The notes under the pieces: model-generated
Told to the model about the DNA's origin: nothing
Databases searched by the model: none
What the model saw: only the letters and a program-made list of their open reading frames with translations
Program-made: the position numbers and the translations under genes
Part shown: in pieces, positions 40,502 through 49,987 of the stretch
Layout of the letters: each line of letters starts with the position of its first letter
Position numbering within the stretch: the stretch's first letter is position 1
Assembly: GCA_003225075.1 (NCBI GenBank)
Contig: QIAP01000056.1
Location: 1-64,000 of the forward strand
DNA from: Acidobacteriota bacterium
GTDB taxonomy: Bacteria > Acidobacteriota > Terriglobia > Terriglobales > Acidobacteriaceae
DNA: 64,000 nucleotides
Direction of reading: 5' to 3'

Positions 40502-42766
40502 TCAGTATTCCATCGCCATCAAATCCGCTTCGCTTAGCAACTCCAATTCAATCCATCCTTCAAGCGGCAGCGCGTCAACCGGCAGACCCTTTTGCCAGAG
40601 ACTGAAGCGCAGCCGCAACTTGGACGTAGCTGGCACGGAGGCGGCTGCGGCCGAGTTATTACCGGACGAAACTGGTGTCGCAAGAAGCCAGCTCAGGGGC
40701 AACCGGAACTCAAAATTCCGTCCCAGCGCTACTTTCACGCCGTCGTGGGCGCGAGCCTCGCAGGAATCTAGCGGTAGCTCGTCTCCCGCCTGGCTGACTT
40801 TCCATTCTTGTAGCTGTCTTTCCTGGACGATCGCGTCCAGCCGAAGAGCCCGGCGTGGCCGCAGTTCGGCGGCGGCCCACGACTCCAAATTGACTACCAG
40901 AGCGAACTCAGTCTCCGGTACATCACCGGCAAAGTCGAGGCGTCCGTAAACGTAGTTTTCGTCGATCCCCGCATAAACTGCGTCCAACAGAAAGCGCTTT
41001 CCGTGCATAGCACCGGCGCGGTGGTCAGCCGTATACCGAGCTGCTCCCATCCATTCGAAGTAGCGAACCACGTCTCCCGTGATTCGAGGATGGATGTATG
41101 CCGTTTGTGGCGCGAACGATGGCCGGCCAAGCCCTCCGGCGATCGGCTGCGCCAAATAGTCGGGCGGAGTGGCTCCCAGCGCCTGATAAACGTTGGAGAG
41201 ATGCTTGCGATAAAGTTCGTCAAAATCGCGATCATTCGCCGAATGGTGCTCCGGTCCATACCACCAGTTCCAGTCGCTGCCTTCAGCAATCAGCAATTCC
41301 TCGAAGGCCAACTTGCGCTGTGCTTCGCTGGCACGTGGCGCTGTTTGTGTAAAGAAATTTCGCGCGTGATAGAGATAGTCCCAGGAACGGTTATCTTCCG
41401 ATGCGCTAATCCAAACGTTGAAATTGGCATTTATCCAGGAGCCTGGTACGAACGACGCGAGATGTCCAAAATCGCGATGGCGTTCGATAGCTTCAGAGGC
41501 CGTTACCGCTTCGACGCCTGGATCCCTCTGTAGAGCGTCGTAAAGACGGCGGAGAAATTCACGTCCAGAGCGGGGGTAGTACTCCCAGGCATTCTCACCG
41601 TCGAGGATGATCGAGATCACCGCGTCACGCCCCATATCTAACAATGCTTGCGCGGCATTCTTAATGTTTTGCATTAGATGTTGAGCAGCTTCTTCCGCCG
41701 GCATTCCGGAGTATACGAAGCCAATCAGATCGGAAAGCGTGTGATCCCGGAACAACAGATTCATTACGCTCTGACCGTTGTCATAACGATGAATGGTATA
41801 CAACCTCGCAGCTGCATCCGGCGGGAGGCGACCGCTTCCATCGCGAGAAAAGTGGATGCCTTGACTTCTTCCGAGCACGCCCTCATCCGTAGCCATCCAC
41901 TGAACTCCAAGGCTGTGCCCTATGGCAAGGACTTCGTCGGAAACACTACCTTCCGATGGCCACACCCCTCGCGGTCTCATTCCGAAAACTTCCTGGTGCA
42001 GGTCGAGTCCGCGGAGGAGTTGCTCGCGAGCATCCTCGGGATGGCGGAACCGGTTTGGCGGTAATGGCAATCCCGGCGAGGATACCGCCCCAACATTCGT
42101 GTCACATAACAAAGGCAAAATGGGATGGTAGAGAGGGGAAGTAGAAATTTCGATTAACCCTCGTCGTGCAGCATCCCCGTGTGCCGGTAATACCTTGCTC
42201 AGCAACTCTCTTTGCCGGGCTATTACGAGGTGCTGATCTTCAAGGGAGTAGCCATGCCCCTTCTGGATCAGGCCTGCGATTTCCGGCTCTTCGAGGAAGA
42301 ATTCGTCGAACCAGGCGATTTGGGAGAGGACCTGCAGGTCCGTAAAATCCTGAGGCTGGAAGAATTTCTCAGCGCGTTCTGGCGAATCTCCTGAACTGCG
42401 ATAGCGATTCCAGAGTTCTCGATAACGAGGATATCGCCCAATCATATTTGTCGGATTCGCCTGAAATAAATACTGCAAGGCGAATCGGCGATCGTCAGCG
42501 GTCAGATCTTTGGCTGGCTTTGCCGCAACGTGCAGAAATGGATCATGGGCGGTCCCGCTCACATAGTCCTGGATCTGAGTAATTAGCGAGGGGACCAGAT
42601 TGAACGTTTGATGAACGTCGGGAAACTCGTCGAGCAACTTGACCATGCCGTAGTAGTCTTTGAGGGCGTGCAACCGCACCCAGGGTAGACGGTATTCGCC
42701 GGTAACTAGGTCTTTGTAGAACGGCTGATGCTGGTGCCAAAGGATGACTACACGCACGACGGGCAT
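40502..42766 (-). CDS. Glycoside hydrolase family 57 protein (alpha-glucan active)
   Basis: 754 residues. The GH57 barrel begins with [14 protein letters not shown] (conserved HxHQPxY-type motif) and contains WASDEGVL-like ([12 protein letters not shown]) and [14 protein letters not shown], which holds the catalytic aspartate region. Family members act as alpha-amylases, amylopullulanases or branching enzymes. There is no signal peptide, so it is cytoplasmic. The C-terminal third is beta-rich. It is divergent from glgB, 128 bp apart, supporting a role in glycogen-type alpha-glucan metabolism. Confidence 0.9.
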   Translation of the reverse strand: MPVVRVVILWHQHQPFYKDLVTGEYRLPWVRLHALKDYYGMVKLLDEFPDVHQTFNLVPSLITQIQDYVSGTAHDPFLHVAAKPAKDLTADDRRFALQYLFQANPTNMIGRYPRYRELWNRYRSSGDSPERAEKFFQPQDFTDLQVLSQIAWFDEFFLEEPEIAGLIQKGHGYSLEDQHLVIARQRELLSKVLPAHGDAARRGLIEISTSPLYHPILPLLCDTNVGAVSSPGLPLPPNRFRHPEDAREQLLRGLDLHQEVFGMRPRGVWPSEGSVSDEVLAIGHSLGVQWMATDEGVLGRSQGIHFSRDGSGRLPPDAAARLYTIHRYDNGQSVMNLLFRDHTLSDLIGFVYSGMPAEEAAQHLMQNIKNAAQALLDMGRDAVISIILDGENAWEYYPRSGREFLRRLYDALQRDPGVEAVTASEAIERHRDFGHLASFVPGSWINANFNVWISASEDNRSWDYLYHARNFFTQTAPRASEAQRKLAFEELLIAEGSDWNWWYGPEHHSANDRDFDELYRKHLSNVYQALGATPPDYLAQPIAGGLGRPSFAPQTAYIHPRITGDVVRYFEWMGAARYTADHRAGAMHGKRFLLDAVYAGIDENYVYGRLDFAGDVPETEFALVVNLESWAAAELRPRRALRLDAIVQERQLQEWKVSQAGDELPLDSCEARAHDGVKVALGRNFEFRLPLSWLLATPVSSGNNSAAAASVPATSKLRLRFSLWQKGLPVDALPLEGWIELELLSEADLMAMEY

Positions 42767-42894
42767 CAGCGCGAGGACCTTTCAGCGAGGCGTGTCATGG
42801 AAGTGAAAGCATTCTAGTATGGCATAACGGCAGCAAACTCCAGTGCAGTTGGGTACACTTAGGACGCCGCCACAGCAGGCGGCCCACGAATTCG

Positions 42895-44829
42895 ATGAGC
42901 CCCGACCAGCTAACACGCACTGTAACTGCTCCTCGCTACGACGTGACCCTGCTCACTGCTCAAGATTTCTATCTGTTCAACGAGGGCAGTCACTATCGTA
43001 TTTACGAAAAACTTGGCGCACATGAGATGGAAACTGGCGGCGAACGAGGCACCTGCTTTGGTGTCTGGGCTCCCAATGCGCGCGAAGTTTATGTGATAGG
43101 CAGCTTCAACGGTTGGGACCATCGCGCGCATCCTTTGCGTCCGCGCGGGGCGTCGGGAATCTGGGAAGCGTTTGTACCCGGCGTGAGCAAAGGTACGCTC
43201 TACAAATTCCATATCCTCTCCCATCACCATGGGCATCGAGTTGATAAGGCCGACCCGATTGGATTCTTGCATGAGAAGCCTCCGCGAACCGGCTCGGTTG
43301 TGTGGGATCTCGCCTATAAATGGAGCGACCAGGAGTGGTTGCGTAAGCGCGGGAAACTAAATTCGTTACGTGCGCCTATTTCGATTTACGAAGTGCACTG
43401 TGGCTCCTGGATGCGAGTACCGGAGGAGCACAACCGTCCTCTGACCTATCGTGAACTGGCGCCGCGACTGGCGGAGTACGTCGAGCGTATGCAGTTCACG
43501 CATGTCGAATTTCTTCCCATCATGGAGCATCCGTTCTATGGCTCATGGGGGTACCAGACAACCGGCTACTTTGCGCCGACGGCGCGATACGGCACCCCCC
43601 AGGATTTCCGGTTCCTGGTGGATTACCTACACCAGCATGGTATTGGAGTAATTCTTGATTGGGTGCCGTCGCACTTCCCTTCTGACGAGCACGGTCTGGC
43701 TTACTTCGACGGTACACATTTGTTCGAGCATTCTGACAGCCGGCAGGGTTTTCACCCTGATTGGAAAACCTTCATTTTCAACTACGGACGCAATGAAGTT
43801 CGCAGCTTCCTGTTGAGCAGTGCCATGTTTTGGCTTGACCAGTATCACATTGACGGCCTGCGGGTGGACGCTGTTGCATCCATGCTCTATTTGGATTATT
43901 CGCGCCAACCGGGAGAGTGGATTCCCAACAAGTATGGTGGCCGCGAAAATCTCGACGCAATCGAATTTCTGCGGCGTTTCAACGAAGAAGCCTACAAAGA
44001 GCATCCTGATATTCAGACGATAGCGGAAGAGTCCACATCCTGGCCGATGGTTTCGAAGCCCACTTACCTGGGCGGCCTGGGCTTTGGCATGAAATGGGAT
44101 ATGGGTTGGATGCACGATACGCTCGCCTATTTCTCGAACGATCCTATTCACCGCAAGTACCATCACAACCAACTCACGTTCCGGAGTCTCTATTCGTTTC
44201 ATGAAAATTTCGTCCTGCCACTCTCCCATGATGAAGTAGTGCATGGCAAAGGATCGTTGGTCGGAAAAATGCCGGGTGACGAGTGGCAGAGATTTGCCAA
44301 CCTGCGGCTGCTATTCGGCTACATGTTCGCTCAGTCCGGGAAAAAACTACTTTTCATGGGAGATGAGTTTGGCCAGGTGCGAGAATGGGCGCACGATACC
44401 AGCCTGGAATGGCATGTCTTGCAATATCCCCTGCATCGCGGAGTCCGGAACTGGACGGAACAACTGAACCGGCTTTACCGCAGCGAACCGGCGTTACACG
44501 AGCTGGATAACGATCCCGCCGGCTTTGAGTGGGTAGACTGCAACGATCATGCCACGAGCGTCCTCTCCATGCTGAGAAAAGGGTCGTCGTCGCAGGATGT
44601 TGTGCTCGCAGTGTGCAATTTCACACCAGTACCAAGGATAGGCTATAAGGTGGGCGTACCCTCAGGAGGCTTTTGGCGGGAATTGCTGAATAGCGACGCC
44701 AAAGAGTACGGCGGGAGCGGTATGGGAAACATGGGTGGTTGCGAAGCGAAAGCGGAGCCTGCTCATGGGCGACCCTACTCTCTGACTCTCACACTGCCGC
44801 CACTCGGCGCGCTCTTTCTGAAGATTTAG
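42895..44829 (+). CDS. glgB: 1,4-alpha-glucan branching enzyme
   Basis: 644 residues. Order: an N-terminal CBM48 domain ([22 protein letters not shown]), then a GH13 barrel. The nucleophile Asp is in [11 protein letters not shown] (about residue 325) and the acid/base Glu in IAEESTSWP (about 378); [12 protein letters not shown] carries the transition-state Asp. Forms alpha-1,6 branches in glycogen. It is close in length to short bacterial GlgB. ATG 42895 starts the frame. Paired divergently with the GH57 gene. Confidence 0.95.
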   Translation: MSPDQLTRTVTAPRYDVTLLTAQDFYLFNEGSHYRIYEKLGAHEMETGGERGTCFGVWAPNAREVYVIGSFNGWDHRAHPLRPRGASGIWEAFVPGVSKGTLYKFHILSHHHGHRVDKADPIGFLHEKPPRTGSVVWDLAYKWSDQEWLRKRGKLNSLRAPISIYEVHCGSWMRVPEEHNRPLTYRELAPRLAEYVERMQFTHVEFLPIMEHPFYGSWGYQTTGYFAPTARYGTPQDFRFLVDYLHQHGIGVILDWVPSHFPSDEHGLAYFDGTHLFEHSDSRQGFHPDWKTFIFNYGRNEVRSFLLSSAMFWLDQYHIDGLRVDAVASMLYLDYSRQPGEWIPNKYGGRENLDAIEFLRRFNEEAYKEHPDIQTIAEESTSWPMVSKPTYLGGLGFGMKWDMGWMHDTLAYFSNDPIHRKYHHNQLTFRSLYSFHENFVLPLSHDEVVHGKGSLVGKMPGDEWQRFANLRLLFGYMFAQSGKKLLFMGDEFGQVREWAHDTSLEWHVLQYPLHRGVRNWTEQLNRLYRSEPALHELDNDPAGFEWVDCNDHATSVLSMLRKGSSSQDVVLAVCNFTPVPRIGYKVGVPSGGFWRELLNSDAKEYGGSGMGNMGGCEAKAEPAHGRPYSLTLTLPPLGALFLKI

Positions 44830-44833
44830 TCCG

Positions 44834-45285
44834 CTACTTCCACAGCTTGGGAATCAGGAAGGCTCCCAGAGCCACGCTCGCCAGAACAGAACCCAAGGGT
44901 ATGAACCTGGAAAATCCCTGCGAGACAGACCTCCTCGATGCCAGCAGCACTCTAATCCGATTCACTAGCTCTGCCACTGGCGTCCCTTTTGGAAATGCCG
45001 CATCCACCATGTGAGGGATGGTGTCGATAACAGACTGGCATCCAGAGACAAGAATCACAGGTATCTTCCGGCTGCGCCGTTTGATGCTGGCAGCCAGTTC
45101 TCCGCCGCTCATCCCGGGCATTTCGTAATCGCAGACGACAGCATCAATTTGTTTGGGATGAAACAAGTTCAGCGCCTGACGACCATCTCACGCGAGCACC
45201 ACATCGTAGCCATAGCCGCTTAGCAAGAGCTTGTAGAGATCGCGGATGGCCGGATAATCGTCTACCAAAGTAATTTAGGTTTTGC
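44834..45285 (-). pseudogene. Response regulator receiver domain with C-terminal membrane helix, decayed
   Basis: Reading the minus strand from about 45,280: LVDDYPAIRDLYKLLLSGYGYDVVLA, then TGA (about 45,191-45,189), then DGRQALNLFHPKQIDAVVCDYEMPGMSG with the phospho-acceptor Asp. The TGA interrupts one continuous receiver fold (an Arg CGA would fit), and there is no good start codon, since a TAA lies directly before the first strand. The intact remainder has the Lys-containing AAFPKGTPVAEL segment and ends with one hydrophobic helix. It has no output domain. Probably a dead single-domain regulator. Confidence 0.7.
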
Positions 45286-45765
45286 AGTGGAGGAGTGACG
45301 TGCCCTGGGGGATACCTCCGAACTCAGCACTACCGGATACGCTCCTCGGAACTTCGACGCGGTTCAAGCCAACCAACTCAGCGCGTCTATGTGATTTTAC
45401 CTCTTCCGTCGACTATTGGATGCAAGTGTGCATTCGCGGCGCAATGTGACCGGAAATTTTAGAGGATGTAACAAAACTTCGGAGCAAAACTCGAGCAGCA
45501 GGTCGCTGGGCGAAGCTCTGCTCAAGATCTTCCAGTCTTGCGCCTGCAATTTTATGACCGACGGTCATTTCTTTGTGATGAATGTCACAGACACTATGGC
45601 AATTTCTTTGCTATTCAAGGTTCACTTCAAAACCACGGGGGTGCGGACGATCAAGAATGAGTCCTCCCCAAGGACGGATGGTCTGCGCCCCCACCTATTT
45701 CCATCATTGAGCCTGTGAAACGGTTCCAGCTTCCGAGACGGAACCTGCAAAATCAGAGTAATGAC
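45286..45765. other. Intergenic region, no gene seen
   Basis: About 480 bp between the decayed response regulator and the duplicated-half membrane protein. Short frames here show no motif or ribosome site. One hairpin (GGTTCC 45722-45727 with GGAACC 45740-45745) lies 20 bp after the end of the minus-strand membrane-protein gene and is followed by GTTTC on that strand; it may be a weak terminator. Confidence 0.4.
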
Positions 45766-46215
45766 TCACCTGTGGCTTTCTTGCGAATGCCGTTCGATGA
45801 AGCGTTTGGTCATCAGTACGAGACCCAAAATCTGCGTCCACTCGGACACAATATTGCCAACCACCTGGCCCCATTTTGCTTCGGAGTTCATCCTCGCGTA
45901 AAGCACTGCCCAGCCAATTCCAGTCAGCAAAAGAAAAATACTAAGAGAATGGTCACGCAACCGCTCGAACAGGGGACTCAGCAGCAGGTTCTTGGGCAGA
46001 GGCCGGCTTTCAGCCGAGCCCCTCTCATAAAAATATTTTGTTGCAAGCACCATTACCACCACACCCGTCCAATCCGCTATTGCGTTGCCAAAAAACGATC
46101 CTATGTGTGTGCCAGGGTCCGAGACACTGTATAGGACGATCCACAGCGCGAGGATTCCCGCGGCGACGATACTAAGCGAATGATGGCGAAAGAAACTCTT
46201 GCGCGCTCTGGCCAT
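45766..46215 (-). CDS. Four-helix membrane protein with duplicated halves
   Basis: 149 residues made of two similar 2-helix units. Unit 1 (about 11-68) reads HHSLSIVAAGILALWIVLY ... GSFFGNAIADWTG ... KYFYERGS. Unit 2 (about 87-146) reads DHSLSIFLLLTGIGWAVLY ... GQVVGNIVSEWTQ ... KRFIERHS. The repeated pattern is HSLSI, helix, LY, GN-I--W, helix, F-ER-S. No known family was recognised. It is transcribed away from the adjacent TonB-C gene. Intact, with its start at 46215. Confidence 0.7.
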   Translation of the reverse strand: MARARKSFFRHHSLSIVAAGILALWIVLYSVSDPGTHIGSFFGNAIADWTGVVVMVLATKYFYERGSAESRPLPKNLLLSPLFERLRDHSLSIFLLLTGIGWAVLYARMNSEAKWGQVVGNIVSEWTQILGLVLMTKRFIERHSQESHR

Positions 46216-46371
46216 TCCGTAACCTCCCTGCCTATCAAAGCACAGTTACGATCACCAGTGCTCTTTGTATGCACAAATCGAATTTTGTTGCGCTTCTTGC
46301 TGGTTTCCGCAGCGGTTTCGAGGCATACTAGCGAAAGTCCGTTTGTGCCCCTATTCGCAAGGCTCCGACCT

Positions 46372-47184
46372 ATGAGTGATGAGAACCCCGGGATTTCGGA
46401 AGACGCCAAACCTGTAGAACGTGCGGAAAATGAAGCGCGTCAGCGCCGCAGAATGCGTCTCGCCCTGGCATTGCTGCTGGTTGCGTTTACCATGGTGCTC
46501 ATCAAAGAATGGGATTTTTGGTTTCCCCCGTCCCCCGCCGCCGAAGCCGATGCCGGAGATCAAGAAGCGCCCGTAACCCAGCCGTCAGCTACACCTACTC
46601 AAAAGCCAAATTCAACCGTCTCTCGAGCGAAGAAACATAAGGTCACTGCTACCACGGGGCCTGCTGCCGAAACTAAGCTGGCGCCGGTGATCACTAACCG
46701 GGCGGTTCTTCCTCCCCTGGAAGTGGAGGTCGTAGCTGGCGACGAGCATCGCACCCTGCCCCCAGGTAACAGTTCAGTGAAGTTGGATCTCGAACCCAAG
46801 AGACCGCCGTCGTCGACAGCGGCGGCACAGAGCGCATCAACAGAGAGTCCGGCCACAACTACTGATGATGCTGGCCCTGCTACCAACGCGACCGAACGAG
46901 TCCGGCTCTCCGCCGACACGGCGCAAGCGGTGTCTCGTCCGGTAAATCCCGATTACCCGTTGCTGGCGCGCCAGATGAAGGTGCAGGGAGCAGTGATGCT
47001 GCAAGCCTTAATCGGCAATGACGGAATAATTCAAGACCTGCGGGTGGTGAGTGGTCCGGCCATTTTGGCTGAGGCCGCCCGCCAGGCCGTCAAACAATGG
47101 CGTTTTAAGCCCTACTTGCAGGCTGGCCAGCCGGTAGAAACCCAGGCTCGCATCACCGTGAATTTCACGATTTCAACTAACTGA
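46372..47184 (+). CDS. TonB-family energy transducer-like protein
   Basis: 270 residues from ATG 46372; the frame is open from 46180 but the inner start gives a typical TonB layout. A short cytoplasmic N-terminus, one membrane helix (LALALLLVAFTMVLI, about 31-45), a Pro/Ser/Thr-rich periplasmic spacer, and a C-terminal TonB domain (PDYPLLARQMKVQGAVMLQALIG ... AVKQWRFKPYLQAGQPVETQARITVNF). It could energise TonB-dependent receptors such as the one at 58-61 kb, but ExbB/ExbD are not nearby. Confidence 0.82.
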   Translation: MSDENPGISEDAKPVERAENEARQRRRMRLALALLLVAFTMVLIKEWDFWFPPSPAAEADAGDQEAPVTQPSATPTQKPNSTVSRAKKHKVTATTGPAAETKLAPVITNRAVLPPLEVEVVAGDEHRTLPPGNSSVKLDLEPKRPPSSTAAAQSASTESPATTTDDAGPATNATERVRLSADTAQAVSRPVNPDYPLLARQMKVQGAVMLQALIGNDGIIQDLRVVSGPAILAEAARQAVKQWRFKPYLQAGQPVETQARITVNFTISTN

Positions 47185-47356
47185 TCAAATCCAACTTCGG
47201 AAGTTCAACCCGCACGACGTGGAACGTCTCCGCTCAAAACTCATCCACAAAATTCATCAGACCAATTTATCTCCTAAATTGTCTGCTCAGACTTTTGACC
47301 CGATTGATGATGAACCTACCCCCAAAAATTAACAGGCGTCCCGACTCTTTCGAGTC

Positions 47357-47599
47357 ATGGACGCCCGGGCAGCCCTCCCCCAGAACTGCTCGAAAAGAAG
47401 ATTAAGCTTCGCCTCGAACTCTGAAAATGGCACGTCTGTGCTACCAGTGACACACCAACGTGCTATGTCCGCCTTAGCCTTAAAACGCTGTGATGAGAAC
47501 TGGGTGAGCAGTCGTCAACCTTCGGACATTCCCGCCTTCAATCGTGAACTGATTGGGTTGTTCAGCGAACTCAAACAGAAAACCAGAGAAGCAGCGTAA
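47357..47599 (+). CDS. Possible small hypothetical protein
   Basis: An 80-residue frame from ATG 47357, with a plausible helical end (FNRELIGLFSELKQKTREA). No clear ribosome site or motif. It lies in a 420-bp gap after the TonB-C gene that otherwise holds nothing recognised, and just before a hairpin. Coding status is doubtful. Confidence 0.25.
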   Translation: MDARAALPQNCSKRRLSFASNSENGTSVLPVTHQRAMSALALKRCDENWVSSRQPSDIPAFNRELIGLFSELKQKTREAA

Positions 47600-47628
47600 A
47601 ACAAAACGGCGGGCCTTCACGGCCCGCC
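47597..47628 (-). terminator. Rho-independent terminator of the low-complexity secreted protein
   Basis: A perfect 8-bp GC stem (GGCGGGCC 47608-47615 with GGCCCGCC 47621-47628) and a five-base loop. On the minus strand it is followed by GTTTTGTTTT, and it lies about 50 bp after the end of the gene at 47679. The plus side has no T-run, so it acts on the minus strand. Confidence 0.85.
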
Positions 47629-47678
47629 AAAAATCTTAATCCCAAACATTGAAGCTCTAATCCTGTAATCGAAGTCAC

Positions 47679-49091
47679 CTAGACCAGCGCGGCTCCGGAT
47701 AAGCTTGCCAAACCACCCTTGCTTGGAGGTTGTGGAGAAGTCGTGCTCGGAGGCGTTGTTGGTGTTGCCGTGGGATTGTTCGAGCACGGCGCTTGACCCG
47801 GCGAAGTCCCTGGCTGTGCGCTGGGAGACGTCGAACCTGGCTGGGTTGAACCCGGCTGTCCACTACCCGCAGTGCCGGTCGTCGGTGCCGTACCCGGTAA
47901 CGGAGTGCACGGAGCGCTGGGCGACGTGCTGGGCGTGACTGTCGTTCCCGGCGACGTTGTGTTTGGCGTCGTTGTACTTGGTGAAGTGTTCGGAGTAGCC
48001 GCGCCTGCCGGGGGCGTCGCAGTACTCGCCGGAGGCGTTGCAGTACTGGCCGGGGGCGTTGCAGTACTGGCCGGAGGCGTTGCAGTGCTGGCCGGAGGAG
48101 TTGCAGTGCTGGGTGCGGGCGTCGCCGTGCTAGGCATTTCACCCGGTGTACCCGCTGTACCAGGCGTCTGCGCCGCAGGAGGCGTCGTTCCCGTAGTTGT
48201 CTGCGGTGACGTGCTGGAGGGCGATGTTCCGGTCTGACCACTCGTGCTTGATCCAGCGTTGCTGGAACCGGTGGCAGCCTGGCCACCCGCCATACGCGCT
48301 TCAGCAATTTCCATGTACTCGCCGCGATTCCTCATCGAAGGCATCTGCACCGCAGCAGATGGTTTTCGACTCTGACTCGCTGTGCAATGATCCGCAACCT
48401 TGTTTACGTCGCTCACCTGAAACCTGTTGACGCTTGCCGATCCATTGCCGTTAACCGTTCCGTTCGCAGCGCTGGCACTCGCGTTACCCGACTGATCAGT
48501 TGGATTAGTTTTAGCCGAGGAGATGGGAGACGAGCTGCCCATGGGAGCTCCCGCATCCGGCTGCGCCGAGCTTGTGCTCGAAGCACTCGCGGAGGAATTG
48601 CTTCCACCCATCGGCTGACCGGTAACTTCGATCTCTTCCCCTACGTGAGTTCTCAGCTTGTCGACATTCCCTGCGAGCGTGTAATTAGCTCCTGTCTGGC
48701 TGTCCGTCAGTACGAAAATGCCACTTGCCGCGGAGCCGCTCAGGCAGCCTTTTATTCTGTTCTTTCCAGCCTGATTCGACATCGCACCGTTCTGAGATTC
48801 CATCGAACCACTGTGCGGCGTTCCTGAGGGTGCGCCTGCGTTCGGCTGCCCCGGAGTGGGACTATTTTGGGTAGCGGGTGAAGTCCCTTGCATGGAAGAG
48901 CCGGTTTGGGCGTCAGGAGCATTGTTCGGGTTTGGAGTGGTGGCTTGTGGTGTGGTGGTCGATGATGTTCCGGAAGATGATGTTCCCGAAGAAGGACTGC
49001 TTTGGCCTGTGCTGCTTGGAGATGCCGTCTGCGCGACCAACCAGCTCGCGCACAGCAGCAGTCCAGACAACAGTGCTGTCTTTGCTTTCAT
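47679..49091 (-). CDS. Secreted Ser/Thr/Pro-rich low-complexity protein
   Basis: 470 residues: signal peptide (ALLSGLLLCASWLVAQ), a disordered Ser/Thr/Pro/Gly-rich stretch, one small folded segment (about 110-160: IKGCLSGSAASGIFVLTDSQ ... THVGEEIEVTGQP) resembling the OB-like domain in many acidobacterial secreted proteins, then a long Pro/Thr-rich tail with STATPPA repeats. A few Cys are present (CLSG, DHC, APC). Overlapping long frames on both strands are by-products of its repetitive, GC-rich DNA. Probably cell-surface or extracellular; function unknown. Confidence 0.78.
   Translation of the reverse strand: MKAKTALLSGLLLCASWLVAQTASPSSTGQSSPSSGTSSSGTSSTTTPQATTPNPNNAPDAQTGSSMQGTSPATQNSPTPGQPNAGAPSGTPHSGSMESQNGAMSNQAGKNRIKGCLSGSAASGIFVLTDSQTGANYTLAGNVDKLRTHVGEEIEVTGQPMGGSNSSASASSTSSAQPDAGAPMGSSSPISSAKTNPTDQSGNASASAANGTVNGNGSASVNRFQVSDVNKVADHCTASQSRKPSAAVQMPSMRNRGEYMEIAEARMAGGQAATGSSNAGSSTSGQTGTSPSSTSPQTTTGTTPPAAQTPGTAGTPGEMPSTATPAPSTATPPASTATPPASTATPPASTATPPASTATPPAGAATPNTSPSTTTPNTTSPGTTVTPSTSPSAPCTPLPGTAPTTGTAGSGQPGSTQPGSTSPSAQPGTSPGQAPCSNNPTATPTTPPSTTSPQPPSKGGLASLSGAALV
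47998..48123. repeat. 21-bp tandem repeat array within the secreted protein gene
   Basis: Six 21-bp units in a row; the four from 48019 to 48102 are nearly identical (unit GCAGTACTGGCCGGAGGCGT plus T), the outer two diverged. Each unit encodes seven residues (STATPPA on the minus strand), so copy changes keep the frame. Such arrays change length by slippage. Confidence 0.85.
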
Positions 49092-49304
49092 GAAGAACCT
49101 CCACTTAGGGTCATAGTGTTCTCACCCTTAGTTTGGCGGCTGACCTAAGCCAGAGGTATCCGGTAGAACCCTTAAATTTTCAGCGGTTTTCGGGTACGGA
49201 CCGAATTCGCTTGGCCTCATCCCTCGGTAACCTGCGGTAATGCCACGTCAGAGCTATTGTGACTCAGGAGCAATCCCTGCACACTTATATGGCGAGGAGT
49301 TAGC

Positions 49305-49412
49305 ATGCGGTCAAGCAGAATGCGACGAGCGGCCGAAGGCAGCGACTGGTTCACGTTGTTGGTCTTGGGTTTCTGCATAATCGTGCTTGCTGGGGTGCTG
49401 ATGGCACGCTAA
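49305..49412 (+). CDS. Small single-helix membrane protein (35 residues)
   Basis: MRSSRMRRAAEGSDW, then a hydrophobic helix (FTLLVLGFCIIVLAGVLMA) and a final Arg. GAGGAG at 49294-49299 is five bases before the ATG, an optimal spacing. A basic N-terminus followed by one helix fits a small inner-membrane protein. No homologue is known to me. It lies 200 bp upstream of and divergent from the secreted low-complexity gene. Confidence 0.5.
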   Translation: MRSSRMRRAAEGSDWFTLLVLGFCIIVLAGVLMAR

Positions 49413-49987
49413 TTTCGTGCCGATGTGCTAGAAATCACCTTTACTCTTGCTCCACCGATTGGCCTTGGCTGAAGCCTGCTTGCCAAGTCCAGCGACGTAA
49501 ATTAAGACCTGCCATGCTTAGCATGCTTTGTTTTTGAAAATTCAGAAGCGCCCAGGGGAGGCATGTTTGCTAACCTCAGACCGATTCCTTACTGTAACCG
49601 TTCTCGTCATGTTCATGGCGGCACTCATCGTTAGCCTGTCAGCATTCCGTGACAGGCAAAGAGCCCAGAAGCGCCTCGAACGCTTACCGCGAGATTTCTC
49701 CAAGAACTCCGCTGCTTCCGTCCGAGAATCTTAATCTCAATGCAGAGCGGTTCCCACGTGATTTGACGGTCTGGAACCGCTCCCACTGTTATTCCTGGCG
49801 TGGATCGCAAGACAAAGAAAAAAATGGCTCCTCGGATAGGACTTGAATTCCGCGTGAAACCTTACATTCAACAACATCCAGGGCGACGGATGGCACCGAA
49901 GTTTGCAAGAATGCATTAATGGCATACTCTGTTGCCTGACAAGTGCAATGCTGGGGATTCGTGTTGAATCTCCAGGTGAAGATTGCT
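49413..49987. other. Intergenic region with a weak ORF
   Basis: About 575 bp. A 68-codon frame from TTG 49528 to 49734 has one hydrophobic stretch (TVTVLVMFMAALIVSLSAF) but no ribosome site, and coding is doubtful. A tRNA-like 3' fragment lies at 49825-49847 (listed separately). Nothing else was recognised. Confidence 0.4.
49825..49847 (-). other. tRNA-Asn 3'-end fragment (possible integration-site remnant)
   Basis: On the minus strand, 23 bases read TTCAAGT, then CCTAT, then CCGAGGA, then G and CCA. These match, in exact spacing, positions 54-76 of a tRNA-Asn with acceptor TCCTCGG (T-loop, 3' T-stem, 3' acceptor strand, discriminator, CCA). The bases just before do not pair to make a T-stem, and no anticodon arm is found, so it is not a whole tRNA. 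Confidence 0.45.

Noticed and set aside
45189-45191. TGA considered as selenocysteine
   Set aside because: The position is a surface residue of a receiver domain, not a redox site, and no SECIS-like hairpin follows.
45340-45380. GCTCCTCGG and GGTTCAAGCC near each other, tRNA-like
   Set aside because: The two pieces are on the same strand in an order that cannot form acceptor and T arms, and no anticodon arm is present.
47998-48123. Repeats considered as a CRISPR array
   Set aside because: The units are contiguous with no spacers and encode an in-frame peptide repeat.
47675-48307. 210-codon Arg-rich minus-strand frame
   Set aside because: A by-product of the repetitive secreted-protein gene in a neighbouring frame; almost only Arg, Pro, Leu and Val.
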